Shown: positions 8,663 through 18,640 of the stretch, one piece after another
Position numbering within the stretch: position 1 is the stretch's first letter
Layout of the letters: the number at the start of each line of letters is the position of its first letter
NCBI GenBank assembly: GCA_025459355.1
Contig: JALOQS010000055.1
Coordinates: 1-49,356 of the forward strand
Direction of reading: 5' to 3'
Source: Pirellula sp.
GTDB lineage: Bacteria; Planctomycetota; Planctomycetia; Pirellulales; Pirellulaceae
Length of the DNA stretch: 49,356 nt
Notes under the pieces: generated by a model
What the model saw: the letters and a program-made list of their open reading frames with translations, nothing else
The model's database searches: none
Told to the model about the DNA's origin: nothing
Program-made: the position numbers and the translations under genes

Positions 8663-11600
8663 TTATCTCGATTGCTCTAGAAAAGCGATCAGATCGGAAA
8701 GCTCGCGCGCCGTAAGCACCGTCTCGATACCCGCCGGCATAATCGATGTTGTCCCCTGCGAACGCTTAAGAATGCTGCTTTTGTCGATTGAAACCCGTTT
8801 CGCGGCAGACAAAACCAGTTCGATTCTCGATTCGTCTTCGGCAACAACGAGCCCTGAATAAACTTCATCATCATCGGTCAAAACACTGGTCGTTTGATAT
8901 CCTTGAGCAATCCGGTGGCTCGGAAAGGCAATCGCCTCGATAAAGTCTCGACGATTTCTTGATTGGCCGATACGAGTCAATTCGGGACCAATTGCACCGC
9001 CCACGTAACCAATTCGATGACATGCAATGCAAGCTGCCTTTTCATTTCGAAAGACATCTTGTCCTCGATAAGCATCACCAGACTCTAGCTTTGCGAGCAA
9101 CTCATCGATCTTGGCATTCATATCGGCGGGCGGTGCGAACCATTTCCTCATTTTCGATTGCAGCAGTTCTCTCGTTTCTGCATTACTACTTTGAAACCAC
9201 TTTTCAAGTTGCTCTTGCGGCAATGTCTTAGTGGCCGGCAATGTATCTAACACTTCGACAAGACGAATCCCAAGCGATGGATCGGACAACACGTGGCTTG
9301 TTGCTAGAGCTTCAACGACCGATGGTAACTCAACAGGTCCAAACTGAGTAATCTCCGAGAGCAGTAATGTCCAAGGAGCCGAATCTAAATCGAGCCGCTT
9401 CAAAGATTGCCATGCGAGAGGTCGCTCCTTATGACCGGATTCCAGTAGCACTTTGATAACATCGGTCTGCTGCGTCACCGAGATAGCGATCAAACCTCTA
9501 GGTATCGAAGCAATCGCAGCGGCCGACACCGCAAAATTCTCGGATGCAATGCGTTTCGAAATTGCATCGATAAGAGCTCTCGCCTCGGAGGGAACTTTGG
9601 TAGCACCAATGGCTTTCAACACTTGATCCGCCCGTTGGTCCTGCCGATTCATAACTTTCGCTAAGCCCGTCTGCCATGAAAGTGGCAATTCCTGATTGCG
9701 ATATGCTTCCAATTGGTCCAACACAATCGACGCTCGCAAAACATTCGAATCGGAATCATCTAACTCGGAATTATCTAAAACGGTATCGCTAATCCAGCTT
9801 ACAACGGCAGGGTTGCGATATGCCCGCTTCAAAAGCGAAGCAGCTCGGGCCGCAGGGATTGCTAGGTTGTCTTGTGACCTAAGGTAGGCAACGTACTTTG
9901 TGACCAACGAGTCGTGGGAAAGAATGGTATCTTGGGCAACGCTCGCCAGATGTTCGTTATTTGATTCGAAGGCTAGAATCAGCGGATCATGGGACTTTTC
10001 TGTAATCGATTTGGTCTCCTTAAGAACCTGGATGGCCGCGATCGCTTGGACTGGGTCGACCCGCCAATTGCCGATCCTGTCTTCCAGTATGCTAAGGCTG
10101 GTTTCTTTGGAGGCATCGTGCGTATTGAGCTCGATCAAGGCAAAAAGCAGTGAGTGTTCTAAGGTTCGATCTTGAAGAGCTTGTTCGTATACCTTGGCCC
10201 ATAGTTCGAGTATGACCGAAGTTCCTTTGGGATCACCGATACGCCCCAGGCACTCCGCCGCCAATCTTTTAATGGTGAAATCGTCGTGATCCAATAAAGT
10301 GATCAATCGGTCGACTTGATCAGGCCAAGCGTAAGTTGACGTGAGCTGCAGCGCTGCGGGGAGCAGATCTGGAGCGGTTCCATGGAGAATTGCGTTAACA
10401 AATTCCGGAGTGCGATCGAAGCTATTGCCAGGCTGGCGGCCGGCTTTCGATAATTGAAGCGGCTGGGATGCAAGGCTCTTCGCCAAGGCCCAGAAGGCTC
10501 CTTTTCTTGCATCGGTGGATAGCGATTCGTCGTTCAAGCATTTTGCGAGTTCGTTTCGCAGTCCTGCATCCAGCTCTTTTCCAGGAGGCAACAAGGCCAT
10601 CTCCGCATGCGAGCGGATGCGAGCGTTCGTATGGGCAAGAGCTTTTGCCGGAGATGATTCAATCAGTCGATCAATCTCACGCCACTGCGCAACCAAATCG
10701 TATTTACTCTTACCGGAACCGATCGATTGATTCTTCGCACGCAATCGATATATACCACCCGTCGCGATTCGTTCTTCGTTTCCCGAGCTGGGGCAACACA
10801 AATCGTACCAACCACCTGTATCAACCACCAGTAAGCTACCATCGATATCCTCGAGTACACAAACGGGATGGAAATCTAATTGATCTCCGATGACCAGATC
10901 GGAGTTGCTTGAAACGTAGCTTGTACCAGTACGTGTAAGAGTATGTTCCGACACTCGCTGTAGATTGAACTGAGCAGCGATAAGCCGGTTCGGCTCCTCC
11001 CTCGAAGGCTCATCTGAAGGGCTTTTGACGATTAAACCTGCGGGGGCAGCAGGTCCGAGTTCAACCATCGGAAGCATCAAAGGCCCGGTCCTCGGATGAC
11101 CATCCAGCACAGCATGACTCTTGCCGAATACCGATCCATAGACACCATGTCCGATTCCATCTCGCAGTCCGTTACCAGGGTGATGCAAAAAGGTCGATAC
11201 AAAGAATCGATCGCCGTCTTGATCGAACGCAACATGGACGAGGTTATCCATACCACCCGTGAGAACGCGGTCTGCGATTTTTGAATCAAACGGTTTGCGA
11301 TAAAGATGGGATGCGGAACTTTCTTGGACATAGTTTTGTCGCATCGGGAACGATTGGTTAGCAAATGCGGATTTGGACCAGTAGACCCAGCCCTCTGGCC
11401 CCAGGAAAGGTCCATGCAGATCATTAGCGCAGTGAGTTAACGTTTTGCCGTCATGCCACACGTCTCGTTGTTCATAGAGTCCATCTCCATCGTCATCGGT
11501 GAGCTTCCAGATTTCGGGAGGAGCAGAAACGAGAAGATGTTTGCCATATACCATGAGCCCTTCAGGAAAAGCGAAATCATCTGCGACGACAACTTGGGAA

Positions 11601-11983
11601 TCAAATTTCCCGTCGCGATCTTGATCCATGAGACGAATCACCCGGTGAGGTTTTGAGATCAGCTGATCTTGAACAGATTGTTTCACGCCGGCAGATTCGG
11701 CGATGAGAAGATTTCCATCGGCATCCCAAGTTGCCACGATGGGCCATCGAACAATGTTGCTATCCGCGACCAATTCGAATTCCAAGTCGCTACGAACTCG
11801 AAACGACAGAGCGTTGATCTGTACACGATCGTATTGGAATGAAGCCTTAACTGAGTGTGGGACAGAGTCTTGGCTCAATGCGATGTTGGAGAGGGTATGG
11901 AACGATGCCCAAGTGCCCAGGGACCAGGCAGTAACGATCAAGAGCAACGTTCGATAGTGAAAACACAAACGCTTTGGTTTCAT
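8663..11983 (-). CDS. PVC-type haem-binding dehydrogenase (propeller-HEAT-cytochrome c)
   Basis: A 1106-residue exported protein of the type expanded in Planctomycetes and Verrucomicrobia. A signal peptide or anchor occupies about 10-38. Residues about 60-415 match the PVC membrane-bound dehydrogenase beta-propeller, with calcium-like loops DQDRDGKFD and DDDGDGLYE and the CANDLHGPFLGPEGWVYW motif. Residues about 430-950 are HEAT-like helices (DDFTIKRLAAECLGRIGD). The C-terminal 135 residues form the haem-binding domain with one CIACH motif near residue 985, the GAIGPELTRIGQ loop, and a distal Met probably in the final third. It probably oxidises sugars or related compounds in the periplasm; the substrate is unknown. 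It is a single gene with no obvious partners. Confidence 0.9.
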   Translation of the reverse strand: MKPKRLCFHYRTLLLIVTAWSLGTWASFHTLSNIALSQDSVPHSVKASFQYDRVQINALSFRVRSDLEFELVADSNIVRWPIVATWDADGNLLIAESAGVKQSVQDQLISKPHRVIRLMDQDRDGKFDSQVVVADDFAFPEGLMVYGKHLLVSAPPEIWKLTDDDGDGLYEQRDVWHDGKTLTHCANDLHGPFLGPEGWVYWSKSAFANQSFPMRQNYVQESSASHLYRKPFDSKIADRVLTGGMDNLVHVAFDQDGDRFFVSTFLHHPGNGLRDGIGHGVYGSVFGKSHAVLDGHPRTGPLMLPMVELGPAAPAGLIVKSPSDEPSREEPNRLIAAQFNLQRVSEHTLTRTGTSYVSSNSDLVIGDQLDFHPVCVLEDIDGSLLVVDTGGWYDLCCPSSGNEERIATGGIYRLRAKNQSIGSGKSKYDLVAQWREIDRLIESSPAKALAHTNARIRSHAEMALLPPGKELDAGLRNELAKCLNDESLSTDARKGAFWALAKSLASQPLQLSKAGRQPGNSFDRTPEFVNAILHGTAPDLLPAALQLTSTYAWPDQVDRLITLLDHDDFTIKRLAAECLGRIGDPKGTSVILELWAKVYEQALQDRTLEHSLLFALIELNTHDASKETSLSILEDRIGNWRVDPVQAIAAIQVLKETKSITEKSHDPLILAFESNNEHLASVAQDTILSHDSLVTKYVAYLRSQDNLAIPAARAASLLKRAYRNPAVVSWISDTVLDNSELDDSDSNVLRASIVLDQLEAYRNQELPLSWQTGLAKVMNRQDQRADQVLKAIGATKVPSEARALIDAISKRIASENFAVSAAAIASIPRGLIAISVTQQTDVIKVLLESGHKERPLAWQSLKRLDLDSAPWTLLLSEITQFGPVELPSVVEALATSHVLSDPSLGIRLVEVLDTLPATKTLPQEQLEKWFQSSNAETRELLQSKMRKWFAPPADMNAKIDELLAKLESGDAYRGQDVFRNEKAACIACHRIGYVGGAIGPELTRIGQSRNRRDFIEAIAFPSHRIAQGYQTTSVLTDDDEVYSGLVVAEDESRIELVLSAAKRVSIDKSSILKRSQGTTSIMPAGIETVLTARELSDLIAFLEQSR

Positions 11984-12240
11984 AGAGAGTACTCGCCGCT
12001 GGGGTAACCGCGTGCCGATTGGTAGGTTGTTTTATACATGGGGCCCGAGCGCAATGGGATTAGTCACCAAAAATTTTCGTAGCGTTTGATTGTACGAGAA
12101 AACGGGGCCTGGGTGTTTGAGAGTCCGTGGTGCTTTCGAGCGTTGCAAGACCTGCATGAAGAATTCAGAAAAAATTCATCAATACATCTGGCACGACACA
12201 ACATGACACGGCACGGCACGACCTAGAAACCTATGGTGCC
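11984..12240. other. intergenic, upstream of the haem-binding gene
   Basis: About 260 bp without a credible ORF. It must hold the promoter of the minus-strand haem-binding gene, but no clear -35/-10 pair is seen. A run of GGCACGAC-like units lies near 12190-12225. Confidence 0.5.
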
Positions 12241-13329
12241 TCAGTCGATCTTAGGCTCAGCTGTTTTTCGGTTTACAAAGAAGTATCCTCGATTGAGGAT
12301 GATTACCTGAGGAAGAATGGAACGGGGGGTAGGACAGTGTGCTGCAAGAGAAATACGTAGCCCCCCTCCCAAGATGCAAACTTGGCTAAGTAAAGCACAC
12401 CGACGTAGATCGTGATTACCGCCAATTGCGGCACCCAGGCGACATATCGCCAAAACCAGTGAACACGATCCAAAGAACGTCAAGCTCCAGGTAAGCTCTG
12501 TTGGTATCGGCTCAATGCGAAGCAAATAAAGGGGAATCGAAAAGGCAAATAATATGAAAATGCCCCAAAGCATCGACCATGGTGTCCGCTTGTAGGCTTC
12601 TCGCACCGCCCGATATCGGAATAGCGAACCAAACTTTCGATCCGTCGCAAACTGAACTTGCAAAAAAGGAACAATCGCCAACACCCAAACCATTAGTGGA
12701 AATCCAATCACACCCCATATCGCCGCTCCATCACCAGGCCGATCCAATGAGAGCATGATCAAGCTGGCAGGTATCGCCAGCCATATAATGGCTCCCATTG
12801 AAGCCACCACCCCCGTCCACATAAGCCTCGGTACATGGAGACTGTTGACGAAATTCCACAATCGATCTTCGGCCTCTCGCCATGTTGAGGGCCTCCAAAC
12901 ACTCTTCATAAATCGGATAGGAGCAGGCCATAAAAAATCCCGTATCCTGCCACCGCGAAACAATGCCCAAGCAATCCATCCCACCCACACAAATGACAAG
13001 ATGAAGCTCGCCACCCTTAGCCGACCACTGTTTACATTGCCAGGCTCAATGATCTCAGCCGTATAAGCCAAATCGGTAACATACCAAACAGCAAGCCAAC
13101 TCAGCCCAACACAAACCGCACCAATCACAACTCGCCGGGCAATCGTCTGCCCAGGAATGCATTCGCTCCAACTAAGCTTCCGAGAGATACGCGACGAACA
13201 TTCCAGCAAATAACCAAACGCTGCAAATTGTAAAACAGGTACCGCCGCAATCGTACTGATCAAAATCACCAAGCAGCCGTAGGACCAGAATCCTCGTATC
13301 CCACGGAATGTCCCCTTGATCAGCCACAT
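12241..13329 (-). CDS. multi-pass membrane protein, frame disrupted near the C-terminus
   Basis: A planctomycete-type polytopic membrane protein of unknown function. The first ~285 residues read smoothly, with about six hydrophobic helices and motifs such as FAAFGYLLECSSRISR and FWPAPIRFMKSVWRP. After TELTW, near 12490, the open frame turns into a poorly membrane-like tail that ends at 12241. A neighbouring frame, read from about 12475 to a TAA at 12303-12305, gives a coherent end: RYVAWVPQLAVITIYVGV, YLAKFASWEGG, then LLQHTVLPPVPFFLR. This is the kind of C-terminus I associate with this family. A frameshift, probably with a small deletion, therefore separates the two parts. The gene is either decaying or misread in the assembly. 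It starts at the ATG at 13329. Confidence 0.62.
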   Translation of the reverse strand: MWLIKGTFRGIRGFWSYGCLVILISTIAAVPVLQFAAFGYLLECSSRISRKLSWSECIPGQTIARRVVIGAVCVGLSWLAVWYVTDLAYTAEIIEPGNVNSGRLRVASFILSFVWVGWIAWALFRGGRIRDFLWPAPIRFMKSVWRPSTWREAEDRLWNFVNSLHVPRLMWTGVVASMGAIIWLAIPASLIMLSLDRPGDGAAIWGVIGFPLMVWVLAIVPFLQVQFATDRKFGSLFRYRAVREAYKRTPWSMLWGIFILFAFSIPLYLLRIEPIPTELTWSLTFFGSCSLVLAICRLGAAIGGNHDLRRCALLSQVCILGGGLRISLAAHCPTPRSILPQVIILNRGYFFVNRKTAEPKID

Positions 13330-13353
13330 AACGATTCGCTCATTCTCGCATCA

Positions 13354-13384
13354 CAGGTGCTCACACCTGATTTCAACCTGAAAT
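13354..13384. repeat. two adjacent small hairpins
   Basis: CAGGTG-ctca-CACCTG at 13354-13369 is followed directly by ATTTCA-acc-TGAAAT at 13370-13384. They lie 25 bp upstream of the membrane protein start. They could be operator-like or 5'-leader structures; no T-run follows. Confidence 0.4.
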
Positions 13385-13497
13385 GTAGGACGCCAGCCAC
13401 CAGTTCGTATGACGACGGAACGATATTGGACCCCACGAGAAATATTTCAGAAAAAGGTACTCGATAGCCTCTTTTTGCACCCAAATCGTTACTAGAT

Positions 13498-14313
13498 CTA
13501 TTTGGAAACGCGAATTTCGAACAGCTTTGGCCAATTCTTGCCGGTTATAAAAATCCGCTTGGTCGCAGGATCGTACGCGATGCCATTCATGACCGATTCT
13601 TTGTATCGCTGGTTCTGAGGATAGATATGCCGCAAATCAACCCAACCGAGAACCGCTCCCGTTTCTGGAGATATCCTGGCGATTCGATCTTCGTACCAGA
13701 CGTTAGCCCATATCTCGCCATCGATCCATTCAAGCTCATTGAGGGCCTTCAACCGCTGCCGGCGTTCGGTAACATCAAACCGCTTCGTCACTTTGAACGT
13801 CTCGGGATCGATGAATCGAATCGTGGGCGTGCCATCGCTCAAAATCAATTGCTTACCATCGTTTGTTAACCCCCACCCCTCGAACTCGTAAACGAAGTGG
13901 CCAATATACTCGAGCGTTTTCACGTCGTAGATCAAACAATAACTATCTTGCCAAGTGAGTTGATAGATCTTGTCATTTAGGATCGTGATGCCTTCGCCAA
14001 AATACTGCTCGTTTAAAGGAACGGGTGGCACGACGTCTTTTCCATCTTCCAAATTCACTTTACGTAACAGAGATCGTCCCTTTTGCCCGGTCCCTTCAAA
14101 CAGAAAGCCATCATGGTACACGAGACCTTGCGTAAACGCCGTGGCGTCGTGTGGATACTCTTTAACAACCTCGGCTCGCTTTGTCTCTAGAGGCTTTACC
14201 GCTTGAGCGCAACCGGTAACCGAAATTACGACACAGAGCACCAAGGCTAAAACGATGCAATTAGCCGAAAACCGATATCGGATTCCAGTGTTGGAGTTGA
14301 ATCTAGCCATCAT
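13498..14313 (-). CDS. glutaminyl-peptide cyclotransferase (plant/bacterial type), lipoprotein
   Basis: A 271-residue glutamine cyclotransferase (PF05096-type five-bladed propeller), which converts N-terminal Gln to pyroglutamate. An N-terminal hydrophobic stretch ends in the lipobox SVTGC with Cys35, so the enzyme is probably anchored on the outside. Family signatures are YPHDATAFTQGLVYHDGFLFEGTG (about 54-77), FGEGITILNDKIYQLTW (about 105-121), EGWGLTNDG, LNELEWIDGEIWANVW (about 190-205) and the closing MNGIAYDPATKRIFITGKNWP. All blades appear intact and the length is normal. It stands 168 bp upstream of the membrane protein gene on the same strand; an operon is possible. The role in this organism is unknown. 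Confidence 0.92.
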   Translation of the reverse strand: MMARFNSNTGIRYRFSANCIVLALVLCVVISVTGCAQAVKPLETKRAEVVKEYPHDATAFTQGLVYHDGFLFEGTGQKGRSLLRKVNLEDGKDVVPPVPLNEQYFGEGITILNDKIYQLTWQDSYCLIYDVKTLEYIGHFVYEFEGWGLTNDGKQLILSDGTPTIRFIDPETFKVTKRFDVTERRQRLKALNELEWIDGEIWANVWYEDRIARISPETGAVLGWVDLRHIYPQNQRYKESVMNGIAYDPATKRIFITGKNWPKLFEIRVSK

Positions 14314-14391
14314 GTTGATTTGCGTTCGAGAAACAGATTACCGAAGGGCTTTCCGACAGTGTACTCCATTTCTACACCATTCAAAGCGAGA

Positions 14392-15543
14392 CTACCAACG
14401 GCGTATCGATTGCAAATTGTTCAAAATCTCACTCGCCTCTTGGCTCAGACCCATGTTGGCGTCCGCTTGATTCAGCTCCAAAAACACGACAAACTTCGAG
14501 TGATCGGCCCCCGAATAAACGATCGGAGCGGGGGACAAGTGCAGCACGCTGTTAACTTGATTGTTCCAGCGATAAGTGTAAAGCTGCCCACCGAGAGACT
14601 GCTCCGGCTTTAATCCATAAAACTGGACCATCAAATTGGCCAATTGGGAAGGATCCCCGGTCAAACCGTGCAGATTTATCCTGCGGACCGTTTGACGACT
14701 ATCGAAATAATAGGTCAACGTGCCGGCCAAGTCGGTCGTTTGGGTTCCGGTTATGAGAGGGACTCTCATGCCATCGAGCTGCACATTGGATAGGACGGTT
14801 GTCACTCTCGAAAAGCGTTGCGTTAACCAAACCGGAGTCACATCGAACCGCAGTACCTCTCGCAAGTCTTGGACGTTTCCTCCTCCTATTGCTGTCGGCT
14901 GACGCTGCAATTGCTGAAGGCTCGGAACACCGACAGTGTAGTTCCAAAGCTGATTCGTTCCTCCCGGGATAACTTGAGCCGGCCCCTGCCTCGTTTCCAA
15001 ATTGGCATAAGGCGTTTGCGCTACTCCTTGAAAAGCACCATTCCCGCCCAGAGGAGTGATTGTCGCAGGACCGTAGACAACATTGCCTTGCTGCGGCATC
15101 GTAGCGGCTATGTTCTGCCCATTAGGACCAGGCTGCGGCCAACTCTGAAAACCCAAATTAGGATTGGAAGTTGGTGCGGCTGCGTATCCACCATTCCCAA
15201 CTTGCCCCTGCTGCCCACCGTAACTGGGTTGCTGTGGCATGCTGTATCCAACGTTTCCATAGCCACTGGCGCTGTAGCCTGAGTTGTTAATCGGCATATT
15301 CGGAATCGAACCACCAGGTGCACTGTAGTAAGCCGTGTTCGGTTGTTGGCCGTTTTGCTGATTCAACAAACCTAGCGATGCGGGATCCCCTTCGGAGGGA
15401 GGCGGCAGTTGTTGCATGCCACCAGAGATAACTCGGCGGACCAAAGAACCTGCATCCGTTTCAAAGGCGGCGTAGGGCCCCCCAATGGCAGCAGCTAGAA
15501 CAGCCATAGCCCCAACAGGCTTTTGCAAGACGTTCGTAAACAT
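14392..15543 (-). CDS. DUF6690-like planctomycete protein
   Basis: A 383-residue protein. It starts with a hydrophobic segment, probably a signal or anchor (KPVGAMAVLAAAIGGPY). Residues about 35-205 are a low-complexity linker rich in Gly, Gln, Asn, Pro and Tyr (QQPSYGGQQGQVGNGGY). The conserved C-terminal domain, about 215-383, contains LRFDVTPVWLTQRFSRV, a LAGTLTYYFD strand and LVQFYGLKPEQ. This pattern fits the DUF6690 family as I remember it; no function is established. It is followed on the same strand by the cyclotransferase gene 78 bp on. Upstream, 224 bp separate it from ligA. The start at the ATG at 15543 places the anchor at the N-terminus. Confidence 0.72.
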   Translation of the reverse strand: MFTNVLQKPVGAMAVLAAAIGGPYAAFETDAGSLVRRVISGGMQQLPPPSEGDPASLGLLNQQNGQQPNTAYYSAPGGSIPNMPINNSGYSASGYGNVGYSMPQQPSYGGQQGQVGNGGYAAAPTSNPNLGFQSWPQPGPNGQNIAATMPQQGNVVYGPATITPLGGNGAFQGVAQTPYANLETRQGPAQVIPGGTNQLWNYTVGVPSLQQLQRQPTAIGGGNVQDLREVLRFDVTPVWLTQRFSRVTTVLSNVQLDGMRVPLITGTQTTDLAGTLTYYFDSRQTVRRINLHGLTGDPSQLANLMVQFYGLKPEQSLGGQLYTYRWNNQVNSVLHLSPAPIVYSGADHSKFVVFLELNQADANMGLSQEASEILNNLQSIRRW

Positions 15544-15767
15544 GGAACAGACACTCGGAAAGAATTTTGGTCACCACAGGACCCACGCGGACGAGACTCT
15601 CCGAGCCTTGCAGATCATCTCACTCGATAATCATAGGTGGTCACGCGTATCCGTTCGCAGTTGATGAGGTTCGACAGACTGTTTGGGCAAACTTAAGTTA
15701 AAACCGCCCTCGACATAAAGAGTCGCCCCCACTGTTCCATGTCTAACGGTTAGTGAAGCTTTATTAC

Positions 15768-17819
<2,052 letters not shown>

Positions 17820-17841
17820 TCAAGAATCGAGCAACAATGGA

Positions 17842-18570
17842 TCAAGTTGGTTCTGCAACAAAGCGGTAGCCAGCATCACGAACGGTCAAAAAATGTTTTG
17901 GCTTAGCGGGATCCAACTCAAAAATCTTTCTCAACCGTAGCATGAATTGATCGACACTTCTCGTCTGCATTTCGCCACTCATATCCCATACTTCCGCCAG
18001 TAATTCCTGGCGACTTATGACGCGTGCTTCGTTCTCAATAAAGTAACGCAGCAACTGCAATTCCTTGTGAGTCATCTTTTGCTCTTTGTCATCCACAAAG
18101 ACTTCGTATCGTTCGAAGTTGATCTTTGCTCGTCCAAACTCGACATCAACGGCTTTCGTAACGACTGGCTTGATCGGTGCTTGTACTTGTTTAGGATGCA
18201 GTCGGAGCAAATTCTTGACTCTGGAAAACAGTTCATCCAAGTCAAACGGCTTGGTCAAGTATTGGTTGGCGCCACAATCGAATCCTCGCGTGCGGTCTTC
18301 GGCCAAACTTCGTGCGCTAAGTATCAAAATGGGCAGCAATATGCCTTGCTCTCGAATCTCTTCGCACACCGCATAACCGCTCATCCCGGGCAGCATAAGG
18401 TCTAACACGACCAAATCATAAGCATCCGGATCACCTTTGACGAGACTTAGAGCTGTCGGCCCATCATCGACAAGCGTTACTTTGTAGCCTTCCTGTTCGA
18501 AGTTGTATTTGACGATGGTACCAAGGTGCTTTTCGTCTTCAACCACTAAAATGTGGTGCTTCTGTTTCAT
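17842..18570 (-). CDS. OmpR/PhoB-family response regulator
   Basis: A 242-residue two-domain transcription regulator. The receiver domain (1-120) has the acidic pocket E11/D12, phosphoacceptor D57 in VVLDLMLPG, S85 and K107 in LTKPF. The C-terminal half (about 145-240) is a winged-helix DNA-binding domain (MTHKELQLLRYFIENE, RSVDQFMLRLRKIFE, VRDAGYRFV). No histidine kinase gene is next to it, so it is an orphan in this window. It lies 70 bp downstream of the PPOX/GIY-YIG gene and 49 bp upstream of ligA on the same strand. Its targets cannot be inferred. Confidence 0.95.
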   Translation of the reverse strand: MKQKHHILVVEDEKHLGTIVKYNFEQEGYKVTLVDDGPTALSLVKGDPDAYDLVVLDLMLPGMSGYAVCEEIREQGILLPILILSARSLAEDRTRGFDCGANQYLTKPFDLDELFSRVKNLLRLHPKQVQAPIKPVVTKAVDVEFGRAKINFERYEVFVDDKEQKMTHKELQLLRYFIENEARVISRQELLAEVWDMSGEMQTRSVDQFMLRLRKIFELDPAKPKHFLTVRDAGYRFVAEPT

Positions 18571-18640
18571 GATCTATTGCAACCGATGGTTTGAGTTCAT
18601 TCCGATGGCGAATCTACCGCAGCAAGACTCTAAGTGAGGC

